From Sphingomonas sp. Leaf339 (lineage in GTDB: Bacteria; Pseudomonadota; Alphaproteobacteria; Sphingomonadales; Sphingomonadaceae), in contig NZ_LMRS01000001.1 in NCBI RefSeq assembly GCF_001426195.1, forward strand, positions 312,501-376,500: a DNA stretch of 64,000 bases, read 5' to 3'. The first letter of the stretch is position 1. Every line of letters starts with the position of its first letter. This document shows, piece by piece, positions 40,350 to 50,045 of this stretch. The notes under the pieces are model-generated. The model worked only from the letters and a program-made list of their open reading frames with translations, ran no database searches and was not told the DNA's origin. Both the position numbers and the translations under genes were made by a program.

Positions 40350-41324
40350 TTAGTGCGAACGCACCCGGCGATAAGCATGACGGGCGGCGCTGGCCAATCG
40401 GCTTGGCACCAACAGGCGGGGCAAAGCATCGGCCCAGAAGCGTGGCATATCATAGTATCGCCTGCCGATGTAGAAGGCAGCTTTCAGCGCACCCTCGTCA
40501 CCGGATGGCGTATCTTTCGCGCCCTGAATTCGCCGGATCACATGCGTATTGAAGATGCGTTTTCGCATCGCTCGCTTCGATTTCGGGTCTGCCGCTAACA
40601 AGCCCTCGGCAAGCTGTTCATATGCTTCGACATCGATCTCCAGTCGCTTGCGCCAGCCGTGCTTCGCCAACAACTGATCGTTGCCGCTTCTGAACGACAC
40701 GCAAGGTTCTTTCACCACGCCCCAACTGCCGGTGCGCTCAATTACTTTGCCCAGCAGATATACCTGGACGTAATAATTGTGAAATTTCGCTACCTCGGGA
40801 TCGGCCGATAGATCGAGCCATTCCCGACGCTTGACGATCAACGCCGACATGAAGCCCAGCAACTCGGCCATCGATCCGAACACGGCACCGATGCTGTCGA
40901 TCCGTTGCGTGTCGGGCATGGCGCGAACATGCGTCTGCTCGGTCATGGTGGGGTCGTAATCGATCACCCCTACCGTCAGGCCGCCCACACCAGGCCACCG
41001 CTTCAAGGCTGCAAGCACATGACCGATCCCACCCGGTTCGATCTTGTCGTCATCGCCCATCAGCCAGACATATTCACCGGAAGCGGCCGCGACGGCTGCC
41101 AAGAAATTCCGGTCCATCCCGACATTCTGTGGATGCCGAAGATATTTCAATGTCGGCATGCGGTCGGTGAACGAGGCGACGACCGTTTCCGTATCATCGG
41201 GAGATGCGTCGTCAGTGACGATGACCTCAACGTCGGCGATGCCTTCGGCGATGATACTTTCCAGTAGTTCCGCGAGCATGGCGGATCGCTTGTACGTAGG
41301 GATGCAAATCGAAAGCATGGTCAT
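40350..41324 (-). CDS. Family 2 glycosyltransferase
   Basis: A 324-residue GT2 enzyme. The GT-A fold shows SICIPTYKRSAMLAELLESI, VTDDASPDDTE, and the DxD-type metal/nucleotide motif in WLMGDDDKIEPG. The C-terminal half has no membrane helices, so it is a soluble or peripheral enzyme similar to those that add single sugars to surface glycans. The sugar and acceptor cannot be told. It shares the lower GC of the acyltransferase gene and lies between queA and that gene. Confidence 0.88.
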   Translation of the reverse strand: MTMLSICIPTYKRSAMLAELLESIIAEGIADVEVIVTDDASPDDTETVVASFTDRMPTLKYLRHPQNVGMDRNFLAAVAAASGEYVWLMGDDDKIEPGGIGHVLAALKRWPGVGGLTVGVIDYDPTMTEQTHVRAMPDTQRIDSIGAVFGSMAELLGFMSALIVKRREWLDLSADPEVAKFHNYYVQVYLLGKVIERTGSWGVVKEPCVSFRSGNDQLLAKHGWRKRLEIDVEAYEQLAEGLLAADPKSKRAMRKRIFNTHVIRRIQGAKDTPSGDEGALKAAFYIGRRYYDMPRFWADALPRLLVPSRLASAARHAYRRVRSH

Positions 41325-41454
41325 AGCAAGACTGCTTAAACGTTCTGGGCGTCAGGGTCTATGCGTGGACCGGGATTACTGGGAAAGTCATTGTATTGCC
41401 GTGATACTTCTTGTAAATACCGGCACATATTCGCCAAGATAACCATTGGACTGT

Positions 41455-42476
41455 TCACGGCAGTAGCAGCGACGCATCCCCATAGGAATAGAACCGATAC
41501 CCCTGGGCGATGGCATGGGCATAGCCCGCCTGCATCCGCTCCCGCCCCATCAGCGCCGATACCAGCATGAACAACGTCGATCGCGGCAGGTGGAAATTAG
41601 TCATCAGCCCGTCGATCGCGCGGAAGCGATAGCCCGGCGTGATGAAGATCGCCGTATCCCCCTCGAACGCCGCGATCGGCCCGCCCTCTGGCGTGGCGCT
41701 TTCCAGCAGGCGGAGAGAGGTGGTGCCGACCGCGATCACCCGGCCGCCGCGTTCGCGCACCGCGTTCAGGCGGGCGGCGGTGGCGGCGTCGATGCGGCCC
41801 CATTCGGCGTGCATCCGGTGGTCGGCGGTATCTTCCGCCTTCACCGGCAGGAAGGTGCCGGCGCCGACATGCAGCGTCAGCGTCTCATACCCGATCCCCG
41901 CCGCCGCCAGCGCCGCCATCAGCGCGGGCGTAAAGTGCAGCGCCGCCGTCGGCGCGGCGACCGCACCGGGATCGGCGGCGAACATCGTCTGGTAATCCTC
42001 GGCATCGCGCGCCTCGATACCGCGCTTGCCCGCGATATAGGGGGGCAGGGGCATCCGGCCCGCGCGCGCCAGCAGCAGTTCGACCGGCTCGTCGCCCGCG
42101 AAGTCCAGCGCCCAACTGCCATCCTCGCCGCGCGTCGTCGCGGTCGCGGACACGTCATGACCGAAATCGATCGCATCGCCCTCGCGCAGACGCTTGGCAC
42201 CCTTCACGAAGGCTCGCCAGCGGCGTGGCCCTTCGCGCTTGTGCAGCGTCGCACCGATCCGCGCCTCGCCCCGGCGGCCGTCGAGTTGCGCCGGGATCAC
42301 CCGCGTATCGTTGAAGACCAGGCAATCGCCCGGCCGCAGCGACGTCGGCAGGTCGCACACGCCGCGATCATGCATCCCCGCACCGTCGAGCACGAGCATC
42401 CGCGCCGCATCGCGCGGGGTGGCGGGGTGCAGCGCGATGCGGTCGGTAGGCAGGTCGAAATCGAAGAGGTCGACCT

Positions 42477-42480
<4 letters not shown>
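41455..42480 (-). CDS. queA: S-adenosylmethionine:tRNA ribosyltransferase-isomerase QueA
   Basis: Transfers and isomerises the ribose of SAM onto preQ1 in tRNA to make epoxyqueuosine, the step after Tgt. The 341-residue protein has the full family pattern: [18 protein letters not shown], the [20 protein letters not shown] stretch, [20 protein letters not shown] and [17 protein letters not shown]. The start is a TTG that overlaps the stop of the cyclophilin gene by 3 nt, so translation depends on that gene. tgt lies about 5 kb downstream, separated by unrelated genes. Confidence 0.96.
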
Positions 42481-43199
<719 letters not shown>

Positions 43200-43288
43200 G
43201 GAATTCCACTCTAGGGAGGTTGCCGGAGCCTTAGAACATATCCCGCCTTGCGCCAAACTGAACCTTGCATCCGGCATGGGAAAGTCGC

Positions 43289-43465
43289 TCAATCGTCCAG
43301 CTTCGCCCCGTCGAGCAACCGCCGCGCGCGTTCCGCTTCGATCCGGGCGGCCTGTTTCTCCGCCTTGGTTCGGCCATGCGCGATCCGGTTGGCATCGGCG
43401 GCGGCAGAAGCGGCCTCGCGCGCCCTGGCCTTGCGGACCGTGCGCAGGTTGATGATCTCGGCCAT
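43289..43465 (-). CDS. DUF4169 small protein
   Basis: A 58-residue basic helical protein (MAEIINLRTVRKARAREAA, then ANRIAHGRTKAEKQAA). This matches DUF4169, short proteins common in alphaproteobacteria with the conserved 'MAEI(V/I)NLR..RK' start and 'GRTKAE' motif. It lies 11 nt after the Crp/Fnr regulator stop. Function unknown. Confidence 0.8.
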   Translation of the reverse strand: MAEIINLRTVRKARAREAASAAADANRIAHGRTKAEKQAARIEAERARRLLDGAKLDD

Positions 43466-43476
43466 GATTGCAGGCG

Positions 43477-44235
43477 TCAGGCGGCGGCCGGCAGCCACTC
43501 GGTCGCGATTACCGCATAGCGATCGACGAAGCCGGTGAAGGCGATCAGCGCCTTTTCATCGACGATATGCACGCGGCGGCCGTTGCGGGTAATCATCCCG
43601 CGCGCCTCCATTTCGCGGAACGTGCGGTTCACATGCACCTTGGTCAGGCCCAGCGCATCGCCCAGATCGGCCTGCGTCAGCGGCAGGTCGAACGAATCGA
43701 TCACGCCCCCCGCCGTCACCCGCAACCGCGCCATGATGTCGAGCAACAGCGTCGCCAGCCGCTCGATCGCGTTCATCCGTCCGACTGACGTCAGCCGATC
43801 AGCGAGCGCAACGCTCTCCGCTGCCGCGATCGCATAAAGCAGCCCGCCGATCCGGCCATGCATCGCGAACAGCCGGCCCAGATTGGCCTTCGGCACCTCG
43901 GTCACGATGCAGTCGCTGACCGCCGTCAGCGCGGTCGCCGCCTGCGACCACGCGATTGACGACGTGCCGATCAGATCGCCCGGATAATGAAAACGCAAAA
44001 TCTGCCGCGCACCGTTCGCCAGCGTGACGGCCGAATGCAGCCAGCCCTGCTGGACGACGAACAGCGAATCGATCGGCGCCGATTCCCCGACCAGCAACGC
44101 ACCGGCCACCAGCCGGCGTTCCTGCTGTTCCGCCTGTTCCAGCGCCCCGCGTTCCTCGGCAGTCAGATGGGTATAGTGCGACAGGCGCGTCTGAAGCGCG
44201 CTACGACGGATATTGACGGGGCTGACAGACATCAT
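43477..44235 (-). CDS. Crp/Fnr-family transcriptional regulator
   Basis: A 252-residue regulator with an N-terminal cyclic-nucleotide-like beta-roll (about 25-140; LFVVQQGWLHSAVTLANGARQ and FHYPGDLIGTSSIAW) and a C-terminal Crp-type winged helix (about 165-235; LTQADLGDALGLTKVHVNRTFREMEARGMI). It lacks the N-terminal Cys cluster of oxygen-sensing FNR, and the cAMP-contact residues are not obvious. It is similar to the sphingomonad Crp-type regulators with ligand unknown. Targets cannot be inferred from this window. Confidence 0.88.
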   Translation of the reverse strand: MMSVSPVNIRRSALQTRLSHYTHLTAEERGALEQAEQQERRLVAGALLVGESAPIDSLFVVQQGWLHSAVTLANGARQILRFHYPGDLIGTSSIAWSQAATALTAVSDCIVTEVPKANLGRLFAMHGRIGGLLYAIAAAESVALADRLTSVGRMNAIERLATLLLDIMARLRVTAGGVIDSFDLPLTQADLGDALGLTKVHVNRTFREMEARGMITRNGRRVHIVDEKALIAFTGFVDRYAVIATEWLPAAA

Positions 44236-44284
44236 AACCGATCGAGCATGACACGCCGGATCGCCGGCGGCAACGGCCCGTCAT

Positions 44285-44467
44285 TCAACAGCATCGCCCG
44301 CCGCCCTTGCCGCCGTACCGCGCCTGTTGCCGGTCGCGAAAGAACGCCACCTGATCCATTGGTGCGGCGTCGGGATGATGCTCCGCCATATGAGCTCGGT
44401 ACGCGGTATAGGACGGCACGCCGACCATCGATCGCGCCGTCTCCGCGATCAGCGCGAACAGGCTCAT
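44285..44467 (-). CDS. yjiX: YbdD/YjiX-family small protein
   Basis: A 60-residue protein of the YbdD/YjiX (DUF466) family, with the typical GVPSYTAYRAHMAEHHPDAAP and YGGKGGGRCC. The family is almost always encoded right after the pyruvate/peptide carrier CstA or BtsT, as here, and is thought to be an accessory for transport. The ATG overlaps the cstA stop (ATGA), indicating coupled translation. Confidence 0.9.
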   Translation of the reverse strand: MSLFALIAETARSMVGVPSYTAYRAHMAEHHPDAAPMDQVAFFRDRQQARYGGKGGGRCC

Positions 44468-46497
44468 GCGACGGCCTCCGTCATCGGCGTCTCGCTGACC
44501 GTCGGTGCCGCGACCGCGTTCGCGGCGATGCAGGCGCGGATTCCATAGATCACGATCGCCGCCACCACGCCGAGGAACAGCGCGCACAGCGCGGCGTCGA
44601 TCCGGTCGTTCATCACCACCCGCGCCATCTGGTCGAGCGACTTGGCCGGCGCCAGCACGCGCCCCTCGGCCAATGCCGCACCGAATTTAGACGCGTGCGC
44701 CAGAAAACCGATCGCCGGATCGGGATGGAATAGCTTCTGGAACCCCGCCGTGCCCGTACACGCGACCAGCCACGCGGCGGGCAGCACCGTGACCCACGCA
44801 TACCGCGCCCGCTTCATGCGGAACAGCACCACGGTCGCCAGCACCAGCGCGACGGCCGCCAGCATCTGGTTCGAAATGCCGAACAGCGGCCACAGCGTGT
44901 TCACCCCGCCCAGCGGATCGGTGACCCCCTGATACAGGAAGAAACCCCACGCGCCGACACACAGGAACGTCGCCACCAGCCCCGGTCCCCACGCCTCGCC
45001 GTCACGGAACCGGGGCGACATTAATCCGAGCAGGTCCTGCAACATAAACCGCCCGGCGCGGGTGCCGGCATCGACCGCAGTCAGGATGAACAGCGCCTCG
45101 AACAGGATGGCGAAGTGATACCAGAACGCCTTCATCGCCGGCCCGCCAACGACATGGCTGAAGATTTCCGCCATCGCCACCGCCAGCGTCGGCGCGCCGC
45201 CAGTGCGGCTGATGACGGTATGCTCGCCCACGTCGCGCGCGGTCTGCACCAGCGTGGCGGCGTCGATCGGAAAGCCCATCGCCGTCACGGCCGCCGCCGC
45301 GCTGTCCGGCGTCACGCCGACGATCGCGGCCGGGCTGTTCATCGCGAAATACAGGCCGGGGTCGAGAATCGACGCGCCGACCAGCGCCATGATTGCCACG
45401 AAACTCTCCGCCAGCATCGCGCCATATCCGATGAACGGCGCATCGCCTTCGCTCGCGATCAGCTTGGGCGTCGTGCCGCTGGCGATCAGCGCGTGGAAAC
45501 CGGATACGGCACCGCACGCGATGGTGATGAACAGGAACGGGAACAGCGTACCCGACCACACCGGCCCGCCGCCATGAATGAACGGCGTCATAGCCGGCAT
45601 CCGAAGCGGAGGCGCCATGATCGCGATGCCCAGCGCCAGCGCGACGATCGCGCCGATCTTCAGGAAGGTCGACAGATAATCGCGCGGCGCCAGCAACAGC
45701 CACACCGGCAGCAACGCCGCCACCGCGCCATATGCAATCAGCGCGAAGCACAATTGCACCGGCGTCAACGTGAAGAGCGGCGCCCAGGACGATGCCGCCA
45801 CCTGTCCGCCCAGCACGATCGCCGCCAGCAGACCTATGATGCCCAGCACCGATACCTCGCCGATGCGCCCCGGCCGCAGCCAGCGGGTGTAACAGCCCAT
45901 CAGGATCGCCAGCGGGATCGTCATCGTCACGGTGAACAGCCCCCACGGGCTCTCCGCCAGCGCCCGCACGACGATCAGCGCCAGCACCGCCAGGATGATC
46001 ACCATGATCGCAAAGGCGCCGATCAGCGCGATGATGCCGGGCACCACGCCCATCTCCATCCGCACCAGCTCGCCCAGCGAACGGCCGTCGCGCCGCATCG
46101 AGATGAACAGGATGCAGAAATCCTGCACCGCGCCCGCCAGCACGACGCCCGCCAGGATCCACAGCGTCCCCGGCAGATAACCCATCTGCGCGGCCAGCAC
46201 CGGCCCGACCAGCGGTCCTGCCCCGGCGATCGCCGCGAAATGATGGCCGAACAGCACTCGCCGGTCGGTCGCGACATAATCCAGTCCGTCGGCGCGCCGC
46301 ACCGCGGGCGTTGGTCGGCCTGAGTCGATTCCCAGCACCTTGGTCGCGATGAAGCGGCCATAGAATCGATAGGCGATGAAATAGGTGCAGAGCGCGGCCG
46401 TGACGATCCACAGCGCGTTTACATGCTCACCGCGCGTGGTCGCCACCACCTCCAGCGCCGTCGCCCCCAGCAGCGCCAGCGCGCCCCATCCGATCAT
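44464..46497 (-). CDS. cstA: CstA-family carbon starvation / pyruvate transporter
   Basis: A membrane transporter of about 677 residues of the CstA/BtsT family, taking up pyruvate or peptides when carbon is short. Many hydrophobic helices are visible, with the family motifs FAAIAGAGPLVGPVLAAQMG, WILAGVVLAGAVQDF and DAGTRAGRFMLQDLLG. The ATG at 46497 has AGGA 8 nt upstream; ATGs at 46506 and 46512 are other options. The much longer open frame upstream runs through the MFS gene in another frame and is not coding. yjiX follows, coupled by ATGA. Confidence 0.93.
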   Translation of the reverse strand: MIGWGALALLGATALEVVATTRGEHVNALWIVTAALCTYFIAYRFYGRFIATKVLGIDSGRPTPAVRRADGLDYVATDRRVLFGHHFAAIAGAGPLVGPVLAAQMGYLPGTLWILAGVVLAGAVQDFCILFISMRRDGRSLGELVRMEMGVVPGIIALIGAFAIMVIILAVLALIVVRALAESPWGLFTVTMTIPLAILMGCYTRWLRPGRIGEVSVLGIIGLLAAIVLGGQVAASSWAPLFTLTPVQLCFALIAYGAVAALLPVWLLLAPRDYLSTFLKIGAIVALALGIAIMAPPLRMPAMTPFIHGGGPVWSGTLFPFLFITIACGAVSGFHALIASGTTPKLIASEGDAPFIGYGAMLAESFVAIMALVGASILDPGLYFAMNSPAAIVGVTPDSAAAAVTAMGFPIDAATLVQTARDVGEHTVISRTGGAPTLAVAMAEIFSHVVGGPAMKAFWYHFAILFEALFILTAVDAGTRAGRFMLQDLLGLMSPRFRDGEAWGPGLVATFLCVGAWGFFLYQGVTDPLGGVNTLWPLFGISNQMLAAVALVLATVVLFRMKRARYAWVTVLPAAWLVACTGTAGFQKLFHPDPAIGFLAHASKFGAALAEGRVLAPAKSLDQMARVVMNDRIDAALCALFLGVVAAIVIYGIRACIAANAVAAPTVSETPMTEAVA

Positions 46498-46526
46498 GTC
46501 CCGCATCCTCATGGACGCGGGGCATA

Positions 46527-47774
46527 TCAGCGGCGGCGTGCGCTCGCCATAGAGATACCGGAGATCGAGATGCCCCAGATCGCCAGCCCGCCCAGCGCCA
46601 GCGCCGCGCCGACCAGCCCGGTCGATCCCAAACCCAGTCCGGCGGCGATGGCGAGGCCACCCGCCCATGGCCCGATCGCGTTGGCGACGTTGAACGCCGA
46701 GTGGTTTAGCGCCGCCGCCAGTGCCTGCGCATGGCCGGCCACGTCCATCAGCCGCGTTTGCAGCACGGTGCCCAGCGCCCCGCCGATGCCGATCGCCAGC
46801 ACGTCGACCGTGATCCAGAACGGGCTGTGCGCCGCCAGCGGATACAGCGCCAGCGCCGCCGCGGACCACAACAGCAACGCCCCCGCCGTGGGCATCAATG
46901 CCCGGTCGGCGAAGCGCGGCACGAACAGATTGCCCAGCGTCATGCCGATCCCGAACACCGCGAAGACGAACGGCGAGAATGTCGGCCCGACCCGCGTCAC
47001 CTCGGCCAGCGTCGAGGCGAGATAAGTGTAGACAGCGAACAACCCGCCGAACCCGATCGCGCCAGTGCCCAGCGTCAGCCACACTTGCGACCGCTTCAGC
47101 GCGCTCAGTTCCCTGAGCGGGCTGGCGGTCCGGTTCGCCAGATCTCGCGGCGCGAACATCGCGACCAGCCCGGCGGTCGTCAGCGCCAGCACCGCCACCG
47201 CCGCCAGCGCCCAGCGCCAGTTGAGGAACTGCCCCGTCAGGGTGGCGAGCGGTACGCCAACGACGGTGGCGATCGTCAGCCCCAGCATGATCCGCCCGAC
47301 CGCCTCCGTCCGCCGCTCCACCGGCACCAGCGATGCGGCGACCAGCGCCGCGATCCCGAAATAGGCACCATGCGGCAGGCCGCTCAGGAACCGGCACACC
47401 AGCATCGCATGATAGGACGGCGCCATCGCGGATGCGGCATTGCCGACCGCGAACAACAGCATCAGCGCAATCAACAATGTTCGCCGCGACATCCGTGCCG
47501 ATGCGACGGCAATCGTCGGCGCGCCGATCACCACGCCCAGCGCATAGGCGCTGATGACATGCCCCGCGGTCGGTTCGTCGACGTGCAGGTCCTGCGCCAT
47601 CAGCGGCAACAGGCTCATCGTCGCGAATTCGGTCGTGCCGATCGCAAAACCGCCGACGGCGAGCGCAAGATGGACGATGCCGGGTCGCACAGGCGCGACA
47701 TCCGGCCGCGTGGCGGCGGCGATGCTGGTCATGTCATCTGCGGTTGCCGCTTCCTTCCGACGGGTCAACCGCAT
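46527..47774 (-). CDS. MFS transporter, DHA1-type
   Basis: A 415-residue, 12-helix major-facilitator transporter of the AraJ/YdhP-like DHA1 group, which exports drugs, sugars or metabolites. The N-terminal half has FAIGTTEFATMSLLP and the cytoplasmic-loop motif ARMSRRTLL; GLPHGAYFGIAALVA is characteristic of this group. The start could be 47774 or an ATG at 47732. The upstream region holds a 20-bp perfect palindrome at 47938 that could be an operator. Substrate unknown. Confidence 0.87.
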   Translation of the reverse strand: MRLTRRKEAATADDMTSIAAATRPDVAPVRPGIVHLALAVGGFAIGTTEFATMSLLPLMAQDLHVDEPTAGHVISAYALGVVIGAPTIAVASARMSRRTLLIALMLLFAVGNAASAMAPSYHAMLVCRFLSGLPHGAYFGIAALVAASLVPVERRTEAVGRIMLGLTIATVVGVPLATLTGQFLNWRWALAAVAVLALTTAGLVAMFAPRDLANRTASPLRELSALKRSQVWLTLGTGAIGFGGLFAVYTYLASTLAEVTRVGPTFSPFVFAVFGIGMTLGNLFVPRFADRALMPTAGALLLWSAAALALYPLAAHSPFWITVDVLAIGIGGALGTVLQTRLMDVAGHAQALAAALNHSAFNVANAIGPWAGGLAIAAGLGLGSTGLVGAALALGGLAIWGISISGISMASARRR

Positions 47775-47937
47775 TGTCCTTCATCATGGTTGCATGGGGT
47801 GCAATCGCGGATGGCGAATGGTGGCTTATGGTCGGTCTATCGAGGGGATCGTCCCGGAAAAATGCGCTGTCCTACAGCCGAACGGTCAATTATCGCGTTT
47901 GAACAGCCGCTCTTTCTCAACCCCGAATATAATCGCC

Positions 47938-47957
47938 GCCCATGCGCGCGCATGGGC
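47938..47957. repeat. 20-bp perfect palindrome upstream of the MFS gene
   Basis: GCCCATGCGCGCGCATGGGC is its own reverse complement. It lies 164 nt upstream of the MFS start. It could be an operator for a dimeric regulator or a hairpin in a leader RNA; no regulator gene is adjacent. Confidence 0.5.
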
Positions 47958-48023
47958 AGGTGTGACTTTAGCGACTTTCCGGCCGTACGGATCTGCACAT
48001 GCCGTGATTTCTACAAGCCGTCC

Positions 48024-48110
48024 CCCGGCGAAGGCCGGGGTCCAGTTGGGTGAAGGGTAGCAACTACCCACGACGGTTGTCCCAACTGGACCCCGGCCTC
48101 CGCCGGGGAA
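48024..48110. repeat. Family A inverted repeat, short copy near pyk
   Basis: The left arm (48024-48051, CCCCCGGCGAAGG...CCAGTTGGG) faces a right arm (48082-48110, CCCAACTGGA...CCGGGGA). The loop contains GGGTAGCAACTACCC. Both arms carry T/A instead of C/G at the same paired position relative to the other two copies (GGTCCAG versus GGCCCAG). This is a compensated change that argues the fold, or a paired-arm copying process, matters. Confidence 0.85.
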
Positions 48111-48165
48111 CAGGCAGATTGTCAGCGGTCAGCCCGCGCCGTAACCGACGGGCGGAAGCTCTACC

Positions 48166-49629
48166 TCACAACTCGTTGGTGTAGTTCTTCAACTCGTCAC
48201 CCGTCAGCCGCACGACATGCAGCACGTTGGTCGATCCCGGCGTCCGGAACGGTACGCCGGCCATCAGGATGATCTGCTCGCCCGCCTTGGCGATACCGTG
48301 GCGCAGCGCCATCCGCTTCGACTTGGCGACCATGTCCTCGAACGACTCGACGTCGCGGGTGTGGACGGCGTGCGTACCCCACAACAGACCCAGCCGCCGC
48401 GCCGTTTCCAGCTTCGGCGTCAGCACCAGGATCGGCACCGCCGGCCGCTCGCGCGCCACGCGGCGCGCGGTCGAGCCGGACGTGGTGAAACAGATGATCG
48501 CCACCGCCGATGTCGTCCGCGCGATCCCCTTGGCCGCTTCCGCCATGGCGTCGGCGGTCGTCGGATCGGGCTTCATCACCGTGAAGTGGACACGGTCGCC
48601 GTGGCCGGGATCACGCTCCACCGCCTCGCCGATCGCGTTCATCATCGACACCGATTCGATCGGCCAGTCGCCCGCGGCGCTTTCGGCCGACAGCATGATC
48701 GCATCCGCGCCGTCATAGATCGCCGTCGCCACGTCCGACACCTCGGCGCGGGTGGGCGAGGGGCTCTTTATCATCGATTCGAGCATCTGCGTCGCAACCA
48801 CCACCGGGCGGCCCATTCGGCGCGACACCTCGACGATGCGCTTCTGCAGCGGCGGCACCTGCTCGGGCGGCATCTCGACGCCGAGATCGCCGCGCGCCAC
48901 CATCACGCCGTCGCACTGCTCGACGATCTCCTCCAGCCGCTCGATCGCCGCCGGCTTCTCGATCTTGGCGAGCAGCGCCGCCTGTCCCTTGATCAAGCCG
49001 CGCGCCTCCATCAGATCTTCCGGCCGCTGCACGAACGACAGCGCGATCCAGTCGACGCCCTGTTCGACCGCGAAGGTCAGGTCGCTGCGATCCTTCTCGG
49101 TCAGCGCCGCCATCGGCAGCACCACGTCGGGGACGTTCAGGCCCTTGTTGTTCGACAGCGCGCCGCCGACCGCGACCTTGGTCACGATCCGATCGGCGTC
49201 ATGCTCGGTCACATGGACGACCAGCTTGCCGTCATCGAGCAACAGGCGCGCGCCCGGTTCGATCGCCGCGAAGATTTCCGGGTGCTGCAATTCCACACGG
49301 GTCGCATCGCCCGGCGTCGAGTCGCGATCGAAGGTGAAGGTCTGGCCCTTCACCAGTTCGATCTTGCCCTCCGCAAAGCGACCGACGCGCAGCTTGGGAC
49401 CTTGCAGATCGGCCAGGATCGTCGTCGCGCGGCCGTATTTCTGCTCCATCGCGCGGATCGCCTTGATGACCGGCACTTTCGATTGCTGGTCGCCATGGCT
49501 CATGTTGATGCGGAATGCGTCCGCACCCGCCTCGAACAGGGCGGCGATCATCTCGGGGGAGTTGCTGGCGGGCCCGAGGGTCGCGAGCACACGCACTTTC
49601 CGAGAGCGGGGGGCGATGGCCTGGGTCAT
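48166..49629 (-). CDS. pyk: Pyruvate kinase
   Basis: Makes pyruvate and ATP from phosphoenolpyruvate. The 487-residue protein has KVRVLATLGPAS at the start, NMSHGD, the active-site Lys in LAKIEKPAAIERL, MVARGDLGVEMP, and RAEVSDVATAIYDGADA. Length and order are normal for the bacterial enzyme, with an allosteric C-terminal domain. No other glycolytic gene is nearby. It is divergent from the DUF1244 gene. Confidence 0.97.
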   Translation of the reverse strand: MTQAIAPRSRKVRVLATLGPASNSPEMIAALFEAGADAFRINMSHGDQQSKVPVIKAIRAMEQKYGRATTILADLQGPKLRVGRFAEGKIELVKGQTFTFDRDSTPGDATRVELQHPEIFAAIEPGARLLLDDGKLVVHVTEHDADRIVTKVAVGGALSNNKGLNVPDVVLPMAALTEKDRSDLTFAVEQGVDWIALSFVQRPEDLMEARGLIKGQAALLAKIEKPAAIERLEEIVEQCDGVMVARGDLGVEMPPEQVPPLQKRIVEVSRRMGRPVVVATQMLESMIKSPSPTRAEVSDVATAIYDGADAIMLSAESAAGDWPIESVSMMNAIGEAVERDPGHGDRVHFTVMKPDPTTADAMAEAAKGIARTTSAVAIICFTTSGSTARRVARERPAVPILVLTPKLETARRLGLLWGTHAVHTRDVESFEDMVAKSKRMALRHGIAKAGEQIILMAGVPFRTPGSTNVLHVVRLTGDELKNYTNEL

Positions 49630-49704
49630 GTAATATGTCTTTCTGGGGGATGCCGCCTTGCCCTCTAAGCCCTATTTGGTGGCGATCAACCTCGGAGCAT
49701 ACGA

Positions 49705-49998
49705 ATGGATTCGATCGACCGCCTTGACGATGCCACCGCAGCGGCCGCTTTCCGCCGGCTGGTGCGGCATCTGCGCCACAGGACGGATGCGCAGAATGTC
49801 GACCTGATGGGGCTGGCCGGCTTCTGCCGCAACTGCCTGTCCGACTGGACGGCGGAGGCCGGGAACCTCGACAAAGATACCGCGCGTGAGGCGATCTATG
49901 GCATGCCCTATGCGCAGTGGAAGACGGAGCATCAGGGCGATGCGACGCCCGAACAGCTGGAACGAATGAAGGAAAGCGTCGCCCGCAACCCCGCTTGA
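49705..49998 (+). CDS. DUF1244 protein
   Basis: A 97-residue protein of the DUF1244 family, recognised by VDLMGLAGFCRNCLSDW and AREAIYGMPYAQWK. The family is a small helical fold conserved in proteobacteria, structure known but role unknown. The two Cys (CRNC) could bind a metal. It is divergent from pyk, with 75 nt between the starts. Confidence 0.88.
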   Translation: MDSIDRLDDATAAAAFRRLVRHLRHRTDAQNVDLMGLAGFCRNCLSDWTAEAGNLDKDTAREAIYGMPYAQWKTEHQGDATPEQLERMKESVARNPA

Positions 49999-50045
49999 CC
50001 CGGCCTTCCCCACCGGCGACGCTGTGCTGACAAGGGGAGAAGATC

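Larger units (their letters stand above)
47775..48165. other. 391-nt intergenic region between the MFS and pyk genes
   Basis: No gene is evident. It contains the probable promoter of the MFS gene, a 20-bp perfect palindrome (47938-47957) next to the AT-rich stretch CGAATATAATCG, and a family A fold-back repeat (48024-48110) about 55 nt after the end of pyk. Confidence 0.7.

Noticed and set aside
46498..47397. N-terminal extension of CstA to about 977 residues
   Set aside because: The extra part is the MFS gene read in another frame; the CstA family starts near 46497-46512, where suitable ATGs exist.
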